DNA of 14,371 bases from UBA4717 sp002404395 (GTDB lineage: Bacteria; Bacillota; Clostridia; Oscillospirales; CAG-272), in assembly GCA_937902275.1 (NCBI GenBank), contig CALFNW010000021.1:1-14371 (forward strand), read 5' to 3'. Within the stretch, counting starts at the first letter, position 1. The number at the start of each line of letters is the position of its first letter. The notes under the pieces are model-generated. The model was not told the origin of the DNA. It made no database searches and saw nothing but the letters and a program-made list of their open reading frames with translations. This document shows, piece by piece, positions 1 to 4,658 of this stretch. Both the position numbers and the translations under genes were made by a program.

Positions 1-128
1 CGCCGAAGTCAGCCGCGAATGCGCGCGACGCCCGCCCTTGCGGAAAGAACTCTTTTGCGCAAACTCGCCGCAGGCGATGTTTTCCTTTCTCCTGCCGGAG
101 AAAAGTAGCACCCCTCACCGATAAAATT
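1..128. other. Hairpin-rich non-coding stretch at window edge
   Basis: No credible gene is seen. The stretch lies downstream of the ABC importer operon terminator. It contains three small inverted repeats in a row: TTGCG/CGCAA at 38-62, TCGCC/GGCGA at about 65-77, and TTTCTCC/GGAGAAA at 86-103. This density of hairpins suggests an interspersed repeat or a structured 3' region, but I cannot assign a function. Confidence 0.4.
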
Positions 129-153
129 CAAGGGCGCCCGCCGGGCGCCCTTG
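129..153 (-). terminator. Rho-independent terminator of the ABC importer operon
   Basis: A perfect 11-bp stem (CAAGGGCGCCC / GGGCGCCCTTG) with a 3-nt loop lies about 110 nt past the ATPase stop codon. On the minus strand it is followed by AATTTTAT, a modest U-tract. On the plus strand there is no immediate T-run, so it is read as a minus-strand terminator. Confidence 0.7.
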
Positions 154-262
154 GCAAAGGTTTGTTTTTTATAGATCTCCGCAGAGAAACGAATTATGAA
201 CGCAGACGTAAAATCCGCTTGAACCATGTGCATCAACGCGGACCCGTCCACGTTGACCGCCC

Positions 263-1066
263 TCAGGAAAGGAGAGCGCGGTCGGATACATCGCCGCCCC
301 CCGCACTTGTAAACATCGCAAGCAACTTCTCTACCGTCAGATTTTTCTTTTCTTCGCCCGATATGTCAAGAATAACATTACCCTCCGATAACATAATAAG
401 GCGATTGCCGTGACGGATCGCGTCCTTCATGTTGTGCGTGACCATAAGGGTCGTAAGCTTCCCCTCGTCAACCAGCGCGTCGGTCAACGCAAGCACCTTT
501 GCAGCGGTTTTCGGATCAAGCGCGGCAGTATGCTCGTCAAGCAAAAGCATCTTCGGCGAAACCAGCGTCGCCATAAGCAGAGTGAGCGCCTGACGCTGAC
601 CGCCCGAAAGCAGCCCCACCTTGCTCGACATACGATCCTCAAGACCGAGGTCGAGCCTTGCAAGCAGTCCGCGGTAGGTCTCGCGCTCCTTGGCGGTGAT
701 CCCCCACTTCAGCGTCCGCCGCTTGCCGCGGCGCATCGCCAGCGCAAGGTTTTCGGCGATCTCCATGTTCGGCGCGGTGCCCATCATCGGATCCTGAAAT
801 ACGCGTCCGAAGTCGCGCGCACGCTTGTGCTCCTTGAGCCTTGTAATATCCTTGCCGTCAAGCAGGATCTGCCCCTCGTCGGGGAGAAATACGCCGGTAA
901 CGGCGTTCATCAGCGTCGATTTGCCGGCGCCGTTTCCGCCGATGACCGTGATAAAATCACCCTTGTTTACCGTAAGAGTCAGACCGGACAGCGCGGTTTT
1001 CGCATTGACCGTGCCGGGATTAAAAGTCTTGTGCAGATTCTTGAGTTCAAGCATAGGTGTGCTCAT
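263..1066 (-). CDS. ABC transporter ATP-binding protein (TrpZ-like, amino acid importer)
   Basis: This is the nucleotide-binding subunit that powers the importer encoded just upstream on the same strand. The 267-residue protein has every ABC ATPase motif: Walker A GGNGAGKST (residues 43-51), Q-loop Gln91, signature LSGGQ (153-157), Walker B MLLLDE (173-178) and the switch His211 in MVTHNM. It is cytoplasmic, with no signal peptide or membrane segment. Its ATG overlaps the permease stop codon by 4 nt (ATGA), and GGAGG lies 9 nt upstream inside the permease gene, so the two are translationally coupled. Its companions are a BPD_transp_2-type permease and an ABC_sub_bind lipoprotein. That set is known as TrpXYZ in streptococci. 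The substrate here is inferred from the T-box leader to be an aromatic amino acid, probably tyrosine. The motifs alone would not separate it from other branched-chain-type ATPases. Confidence 0.93.
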   Translation of the reverse strand: MSTPMLELKNLHKTFNPGTVNAKTALSGLTLTVNKGDFITVIGGNGAGKSTLMNAVTGVFLPDEGQILLDGKDITRLKEHKRARDFGRVFQDPMMGTAPNMEIAENLALAMRRGKRRTLKWGITAKERETYRGLLARLDLGLEDRMSSKVGLLSGGQRQALTLLMATLVSPKMLLLDEHTAALDPKTAAKVLALTDALVDEGKLTTLMVTHNMKDAIRHGNRLIMLSEGNVILDISGEEKKNLTVEKLLAMFTSAGGGDVSDRALLS

Positions 1067-1995
1067 TTCGCCGCGCCTCCTTTCTTTTTAGCGCCGCTTT
1101 TAGCGGTCCTTTCGCGCAGAATCGGCAGACTCAGCGCCGCCATAACTATCACCGCAGTCATCAGCTTGAGGTCGGTCGCGGGCATACCCGAGTAGATAAC
1201 GACCGCCACCACAATACGGTAAACGATCGCGCCGACCGCGATGCCGAGCATCTTCATCGCAAAGTTTATCACATGAGAGAACAGCGTCTCGCCTATGATT
1301 ATCGAAGCAAGTCCGATAACGATCGAGCCGACGCCCATGTTGACGTCAGAATAGCCCTGATATTGACAGATCAGCGCGCCGGCAAGCGCGATAAGCCCGT
1401 TGCTGAGCGCAAGTCCGATGATCTTCATAAAATCGGTGTCAATGCCCTCGGCACGGCACATCTTTTCGTTCGCACCCGTTGCACGCACGGAGCAGCCCAG
1501 CTCAGTGCCGAAGAACCAATAAAGCAGCGCGATCAGCGCGGCAACGATGACCGCGCCGAGCACGATCGAAGCCAGATTTTTCGGTATGCCCAAAAGCGAA
1601 GCGACTATCTTCTGCACGGTGCCGTCGCTGAACTTGAGCAAGGACAGATTCGCCGTGCCCTCGCTTCCGGTCGCAAGGCTCATAATATGAATGTTGATCG
1701 AGTAAAGCGAGATCATAGTCAGAATACCCGACAGGATCGGCGGTATGCGCAGCTTGGTGTGCAAAACGCCCGTAAGCGTGCCCGCGAGCATACCGGCAAA
1801 AAACGAAATAAACGCCGCAAGGAAAGGATTCACGCCTTTCCATATGAGCATAGCGGCAACCGACGCACCGAGGGTAATGCTTCCCTCGCAGGTCAGGTCG
1901 GCGAAATCAAGCAAGCGGAATGAAATGTAAACGCCGAGCGCAAGCACCGCCCAGAATATACCCTGACCGACGCCCGAAAGCAGTGTGTCTATCAT
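1063..1995 (-). CDS. ABC transporter permease (TrpY-like, BPD_transp_2 family)
   Basis: This is the membrane channel subunit of the importer. The protein of about 310 residues is strongly hydrophobic, with some eight to ten predicted membrane segments. Examples are the stretches around residues 10-30, 40-75, 85-105, 130-160, 190-215 and 220-270. It ends in a basic, Lys/Gly-rich cytoplasmic tail (AKSGAKKKGG). The FRLLDFADLTCEGS region near residue 30 is characteristic of the permease partner of ABC_sub_bind lipoproteins. ATG at 1995 is chosen, with AAAGGA 8 nt upstream. A TTG one codon earlier, at 1998, is possible. It follows the binding-protein gene after a 161-nt gap holding repeats and a hairpin, and overlaps the ATPase gene by 4 nt. 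Homologues are often annotated simply as ABC transporter permease. Confidence 0.92.
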   Translation of the reverse strand: MIDTLLSGVGQGIFWAVLALGVYISFRLLDFADLTCEGSITLGASVAAMLIWKGVNPFLAAFISFFAGMLAGTLTGVLHTKLRIPPILSGILTMISLYSINIHIMSLATGSEGTANLSLLKFSDGTVQKIVASLLGIPKNLASIVLGAVIVAALIALLYWFFGTELGCSVRATGANEKMCRAEGIDTDFMKIIGLALSNGLIALAGALICQYQGYSDVNMGVGSIVIGLASIIIGETLFSHVINFAMKMLGIAVGAIVYRIVVAVVIYSGMPATDLKLMTAVIVMAALSLPILRERTAKSGAKKKGGAAK

Positions 1996-2034
1996 CAAAT
2001 TTTTCCTTTCAATATAGTATGTGATAATATGTGC

Positions 2035-2067
2035 GTACTTCGGACCTACTGTGCAAGCCCGAAGTAC
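2035..2067 (-). repeat. Intercistronic hairpin upstream of permease
   Basis: A perfect 9-bp inverted repeat, GTACTTCGG (2035-2043) and CCGAAGTAC (2059-2067), encloses a 15-nt loop in the mRNA between the binding-protein and permease genes. No U-tract follows, so it is more likely to affect mRNA processing or stability than to terminate transcription. That role is inferred. Confidence 0.5.
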
Positions 2068-2081
2068 ACGTGAATATGAAA

Positions 2082-2139
2082 AGCCGAAAGCACGGCTTCA
2101 GCCGAAAGCACGCGGCTTCAGCCGAAGGCACGCGGCTTT
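2082..2139. repeat. Three tandem ~20-bp repeats between binding-protein and permease genes
   Basis: Three head-to-tail copies of a unit starting AGCCGAAAGCACG are seen at 2082-2099 (18 bp, lacking CG), 2100-2119 and 2120-2139. Each unit can fold by itself (AAGCC...GGCTT), so the transcript carries a short hairpin row directly after the binding-protein stop codon. Such 3' hairpin rows can protect an upstream message, which would favour more binding protein than membrane subunits. This is inference. Confidence 0.75.
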
Positions 2140-2159
2140 ATTTTAAACTAAGCGGTATC

Positions 2160-3191
2160 TCACTTTCCCATATTGGTCGAATGAATGGTAGCGGCGCCGT
2201 TTGCAAGTACATTGTCGGTAGGAATGTAGATCGCGTCGGTGTCCTTGAGCGCGATAAACGCGCTTTCAATATCGTTGAGATCGCCGATACCCTTTACCAC
2301 ATACTTGAATCCGCGCTTGTCGCATTCCGCCTTGGCAAGCTCGATCTGGTACTGCGAGTTTGACTCAGCCGAGGTGTAAAGCAGACCGATCGTGATGTCC
2401 TCGCGTCCGAGCAGTTCGGAAATAAGATCGATCTGATCGGCAACGGGGTTGATGTCCGAAACGCCGGTAACATTCGCGCCGGGAGCTTCAAAACTTGCGA
2501 CAAGTCCCGCGTCAACGGGGTTGGTGACCGCGTTGAAGATGACCGGGATACCCGACTCAACGGTAGCGTTTGCGGCTGCCTGAGCGGACGAGGTCGCGAT
2601 CGCGTAAATAAGATCTACCTTCTGCGATACGAAGGTATCGGAAATAGTAATGTTGTTGGATTGGTCGCCCGAAGCGTTGCGGTCAAGGATCGTGACCGTT
2701 TTGCCGGCTTCCTTCATGCGGATCGACAGCTCGTCCACAAAGCCCTTGTTGGAGTTGTCAAGCGCGTCATGCTGAACAAGCTGGAGGATACCGACGGTGA
2801 AATCTGCGCCCGACTCAACTATCGCGGAGTCCTCACGGGCAAGTCTTTCGGCCTCGGCAGTGCCCGCCTTAGCCTTTACCGACTCGGGAACCGTAAAGTT
2901 CAACTCAGCGGCAACGGTCTCGTTGATCGAAAGTGCCGGAGCGGGATCGCTTCCGACAGCCATAGTCGCCGGATCGGCGCCGTCAAGGGGTATCTCGGCA
3001 GCCATATCGCCGGCTTTCACGCCGAGGTTGTAGTAATCAACGCCGTAGGTAGCCACGCCGCAGATATCGTTCATCGAAGTTTCGCCGCAGACGATCGGCT
3101 TATTGTAGCCGCCGGCGCTTCCGCAGGAAGCAAGGCTCGCAAGCATTAAAACTGCACATACAATTGCAATGAATTTCTTTGAGGTTTTCAT
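2160..3191 (-). CDS. ABC substrate-binding lipoprotein (ABC_sub_bind/TrpX-like), circularly permuted
   Basis: This is the extracytoplasmic, lipid-anchored binding component of the importer. ATG at 3191 is preferred over the one four codons upstream because GGAG lies 6 nt before it, giving 343 residues. A type II signal peptide ends in the lipobox LASC (Cys23). The domain order is abnormal. Residues 30-105 (KPIVCGE, then GVATYGVDYYNLGVKAGDMAAEI, then LSINETVAAELNFTVPESV) match the usual C-terminal third of the family. After a helical, charged linker (about 106-130) comes the usual N-terminal start FTVGILQLVQHDALD (131-145). The normal order then follows: IATSSAQAAANAT, PVIFNAVTNPVDAGLV, GVSDINPVADQIDLI, GLLYTSAESNSQYQIELAK, and finally DAIYIPTDN near the end. 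The protein stops at HSTNMGK, exactly where KPIVCGE would follow in a normal member. All family segments are present once, so this is permutation, not truncation. Confidence 0.88.
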   Translation of the reverse strand: MKTSKKFIAIVCAVLMLASLASCGSAGGYNKPIVCGETSMNDICGVATYGVDYYNLGVKAGDMAAEIPLDGADPATMAVGSDPAPALSINETVAAELNFTVPESVKAKAGTAEAERLAREDSAIVESGADFTVGILQLVQHDALDNSNKGFVDELSIRMKEAGKTVTILDRNASGDQSNNITISDTFVSQKVDLIYAIATSSAQAAANATVESGIPVIFNAVTNPVDAGLVASFEAPGANVTGVSDINPVADQIDLISELLGREDITIGLLYTSAESNSQYQIELAKAECDKRGFKYVVKGIGDLNDIESAFIALKDTDAIYIPTDNVLANGAATIHSTNMGK

Positions 3192-3203
3192 AGCACTCTC
3201 CAT

Positions 3204-3265
3204 GTCGGCGTAGCCGACTCCATAAAATTATCGGCAATTTTCGCAGGCAAAGCTGCGGAAATTGC
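3204..3265 (-). repeat. Two-hairpin leader element in front of the binding-protein gene (copy 1)
   Basis: In transcript order there is a long hairpin (13-bp arms at 3253-3265 and 3234-3246, one wobble pair), then about 15 A/T-rich nt. A short hairpin GTCGGC-TAC-GCCGAC (3204-3218), preceded by GAG, follows, then ATGG and the ribosome binding site. The same arrangement lies upstream of the glycosidase-like gene at 11530-11591. Short-hairpin relatives occur at 4632-4646 and 9707-9721. Confidence 0.7.
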
Positions 3266-3269
3266 ACCC

Positions 3270-3333
3270 GTGAAGCATGAGACTTCACTCGCGTAAGACT
3301 GAACCTTCGCGGTGTGAAGCATGAGACTTCACT
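3270..3333. repeat. Pair of 20-bp repeats, each a small hairpin
   Basis: The 20-mer beginning GTGAAGCATGAGACTTCAC occurs identically at 3270-3289 and 3314-3333. Each copy is an inverted repeat (GTGAAG/CTTCAC with a 7-nt loop). They lie in the leader between the T-box terminator and the binding-protein gene, and GCATGAGA occurs once more at 3335. No function can be assigned. Confidence 0.7.
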
Positions 3334-3360
3334 TGCATGAGATATTATACCGTGCCGAGA

Positions 3361-3643
3361 AACAAAAAACTCGCCTCTGCACCCACGGTGCAGAGGCGAG
3401 ACGAAGATCGTTCGCGTTACCACTCTGCTTCATGCTCCCCTTACGAGGGACACCTTGACGGGCATCGTCGGAAAACTCCGCTAATGTCCTGCGATATTAC
3501 GGTCGCACCCGTCACAGCCTACTTTAATTTCGGTGCGCGGCTCCCGGAGTGTACGTACCCTGTCTACTCGCCGCTGTCTTACACCTGCCGACAGCTCTCT
3601 TCGCGCTTTCAACCGGATCACCTTTCCGATCCCTGCCTTTATG
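3361..3643 (-). promoter_or_regulatory. T-box riboswitch leader (predicted tRNA-Tyr) with terminator
   Basis: The leader senses uncharged tRNA and controls read-through into the ABC importer operon. On the minus strand, Stem I is marked by AGAGAGCUGUC...GGCAGGUG...GACAGC (AG bulge and GNUG-type distal loop). A clostridial AAAGUAGGCUGUGACGG Stem III segment follows, then the T-box AGAGUGGUAACGCG (complement of 3411-3426). The terminator at 3364-3400 has a 14-bp perfect stem, a 3-nt loop and six U's. The competing antiterminator pairs GCAGAG (3423-3428) with CUCUGC (3390-3395), which is part of the terminator arm. The likely specifier is UAC in ...CGUACACUCCGG, read by tRNA-Tyr. The UGGU bulge needs discriminator base A, which fits tRNA-Tyr but not bacterial tRNA-Trp (G73). 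No UGG is seen in the specifier region. The T-box core reads UAACGCG instead of the usual UACCGCG. Confidence 0.9.
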
Positions 3644-3649
3644 GTTGGT

Positions 3650-3678
3650 ATTGTAGCACTTTTGAAGTGCCCTGTCAA
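3650..3678 (-). promoter_or_regulatory. Vegetative promoter for T-box/ABC operon
   Basis: On the minus strand the -35 is TTGACA (3673-3678) and the -10 is TACAAT (3650-3655), with a 17-nt spacer. The A/T tract at 3684-3703 directly upstream could act as an UP element. Predicted transcription start is near 3643, just before the T-box Stem I. Confidence 0.85.
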
Positions 3679-3716
3679 GGGGTAAATAAAAATTTTTTTA
3701 TTTTTCCGAAAAGCTA

Positions 3717-3745
3717 TTGACAAACGCTGAGTACGGTAATATAAT
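3717..3745 (+). promoter_or_regulatory. Consensus vegetative promoter for the metal-resistance genes
   Basis: TTGACA (3717-3722) and TATAAT (3740-3745) are separated by exactly 17 nt, a perfect sigma-A consensus. It is back-to-back with the T-box promoter and shares the A/T-rich tract between them. A predicted ArsR-type operator begins 3 nt downstream of the -10. Confidence 0.9.
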
Positions 3746-3747
3746 GA

Positions 3748-3771
3748 ATACATGAGCAATCGTTCATATAT
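3748..3771. promoter_or_regulatory. Predicted ArsR/SmtB-family operator
   Basis: This imperfect 24-bp palindrome has outer arms ATACATGA and TCATATAT and is centred between 3759 and 3760, right over the expected transcription start. The layout (ATA..TGA...TCA..TAT) resembles operators bound by CzrA/SmtB-type zinc sensors, and the adjacent gene encodes such a sensor. Bound repressor would block RNA polymerase, and metal would release it. The match is by eye. Confidence 0.6.
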
Positions 3772-3777
3772 CAAGTA

Positions 3778-3800
3778 CCCGAAGCCTCCGGAGCCTCGGG
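3778..3800 (+). other. Leader hairpin upstream of the ArsR-family gene
   Basis: An imperfect inverted repeat (CCCGA...TCGGG with GC/GC inside) folds in the mRNA just before the GAGGTG ribosome binding site of the sensor gene. It may tune translation. It differs in sequence from the GAG-triloop hairpins found in front of other genes here. Confidence 0.4.
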
Positions 3801-3819
3801 CGAAAATGAGGTGCATTTA

Positions 3820-4119
3820 ATGCAGACAACCGAAAAAAGTCCCGATACCGAGGCGGCGCGGCTGGCAGTGCTGTTTAAAGTATTCGGAGACGAAACGCGG
3901 GTTAAGATAATGACCGCGCTTGCCGAGTCGGACAAATGCGTGAGCGAGATCGCCTCGCCGATGGGCGTAAGTCAGTCGGCGGTGTCGCACCAGCTCAAGC
4001 TCTTGAAAGACGCGAAGCTTGTAAAAAGCGAGAAATCAGGCAGAGTCGTTACTTATTCGCTCGCTGACGATCATGTGAGGACCATACTTAATATGGGATT
4101 CGAACACATACGAGAATGA
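3820..4119 (+). CDS. ArsR/SmtB-family metal-sensing repressor (zinc-type alpha-5 site)
   Basis: This winged-helix repressor is predicted to shut off the downstream efflux genes until Zn(II) or a similar ion binds. ATG at 3820 is chosen because GAGGTG ends 6 nt upstream. A GTG at 3811 lies inside that ribosome binding site. The 99-residue product has the family pattern: LFKVFGDETRVKIM, recognition helix SQSAVSHQLKLL (51-62), and wing SGRVVTYS. The last helix carries Asp83-x-His85, ten residues, then His96-x-x-Glu99. This is exactly the spacing of the SmtB/CzrA alpha-5 zinc site (D-x-H-x10-H-x2-E/H). One Cys (Cys40, DKCVSEIA) stands where ArsR/CadC proteins have their alpha-3 metal motif, but the second Cys of ELCVCDL is absent, so soft-metal sensing by alpha-3 alone is less likely. 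It is first in the operon, 12 nt before the HMA gene. Confidence 0.93.
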   Translation: MQTTEKSPDTEAARLAVLFKVFGDETRVKIMTALAESDKCVSEIASPMGVSQSAVSHQLKLLKDAKLVKSEKSGRVVTYSLADDHVRTILNMGFEHIRE

Positions 4120-4131
4120 AAGGATAAAGCC

Positions 4132-4350
4132 ATGAAAAAAACATATGTAATTGAAGATCTCGACTGCGCACACTGCGCTGCAAAAATCGAAGAAGCGATC
4201 GCCGCGATCGACGGCGTTGAATCGGCAAATGTAAATTTCCTTGCAGGTAAGCTTATAATCAGCGCGCCCGACGAGCTTCAGGATTCTATAATTAAAGAAG
4301 CGATCAAGCTTGCCGCGAAGATCGAACCCGAGTGCCGTATAGTAGTTTAA
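4132..4350 (+). CDS. Free-standing heavy-metal-associated (HMA) domain protein
   Basis: This small soluble metal-binding protein of 72 residues has the ferredoxin-like HMA fold. The metal site is the loop DLDCAHCA (Asp11, Cys12, Cys15). The Asp before the first Cys is typical of HMA domains attached to zinc/cadmium/lead ATPases (DCxxC), whereas copper chaperones usually have MxCxxC. The start ATG has AAAGGA 7 nt upstream and lies 12 nt after the sensor gene, so the two are co-transcribed. The P1B ATPase further downstream lacks its own N-terminal HMA domain, so this protein may supply that function in trans, delivering metal or acting as a regulator. That pairing is inference. Domain order is simple beta-alpha-beta-beta-alpha-beta, full length, with no signal peptide. 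Confidence 0.9.
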   Translation: MKKTYVIEDLDCAHCAAKIEEAIAAIDGVESANVNFLAGKLIISAPDELQDSIIKEAIKLAAKIEPECRIVV

Positions 4351-4358
4351 AAACATCC

Positions 4359-4625
4359 TGCGAGGGGACTCTGCGAGGGACTCTGCGAGGGACTTGTCTA
4401 AGGGCTTTAGCCCTTTCCGCGCTCCCATTAAACGCGTGCGGTATGTGTGATTTTTACACCTCCACCCATATCCCGTTTCTCTGATAAAATTTGTCAAGCA
4501 ACTTACCCCTGCGGGCGACTCTGCGAGGGACTCTGAGGGGGACTCGTCCCCCTCGACCCCCTATAATCGCATTTAGCTTGTGCGATTTTTACATCTCCAC
4601 CCATATCCCGCTTCTCTGATAAAAT
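4359..4625. repeat. Tandemly duplicated repeat unit between HMA and ATPase genes
   Basis: Two diverged copies of a unit of about 120-130 bp lie head to tail in this gene-free gap. Each starts with a short tandem array of a 12-13-bp motif (TGCGAGGGACTC; 4359-4394 and 4510-4545) and continues through a small hairpin (AAGGGCTTTAGCCCTT at 4400-4415; GAGGGGGA/TCCCCCTC near 4535-4554). Each ends in a conserved 45-bp block (4446-4490 and 4581-4625) containing CTCCACCCATATCCCG and CTCTGATAAAAT, with only three mismatches between copies. It looks like an interspersed non-coding element rather than gene remnants. A TATAAT at 4562-4567 has no good -35. Confidence 0.75.
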
Positions 4626-4631
4626 GCATGA

Positions 4632-4646
4632 GCCGGCTACGCCGGC
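4632..4646 (+). repeat. GAG-triloop leader hairpin before the P1B ATPase
   Basis: GCCGGC-TAC-GCCGGC forms a 6-bp stem with a 3-nt loop, ending 12 nt before the ATPase ATG and overlapping the preceding GAG. It is the same type as at 3204-3218, 11531-11543 and 9707-9721. Unlike those, no clear ribosome binding site lies between this hairpin and the start codon. Confidence 0.6.
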
Positions 4647-4658
4647 AAATATGTTGTT

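Noticed and set aside
9..251. 80-codon minus-strand frame downstream of the ABC operon
   Set aside because: It runs through the operon terminator hairpin at 129-153 and shows no ribosome binding site or recognisable sequence.
410..1195. Long plus-strand open frame opposite the ABC ATPase and permease genes
   Set aside because: The minus-strand frame has complete ABC ATPase motifs. The plus-strand product is Arg/His-rich without recognisable domains, as expected of an antisense shadow in GC-rich DNA.
3361..3643. Reading the T-box as tryptophan-specific because of the TrpXYZ-like genes
   Set aside because: No UGG is found in the specifier region and the UGGU bulge does not match the G73 of bacterial tRNA-Trp. 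Gene family alone is not enough.
3481..3816. 111-codon minus-strand frame across the T-box leader
   Set aside because: It covers the promoter and T-box structure, which explain the sequence fully. The product resembles nothing.
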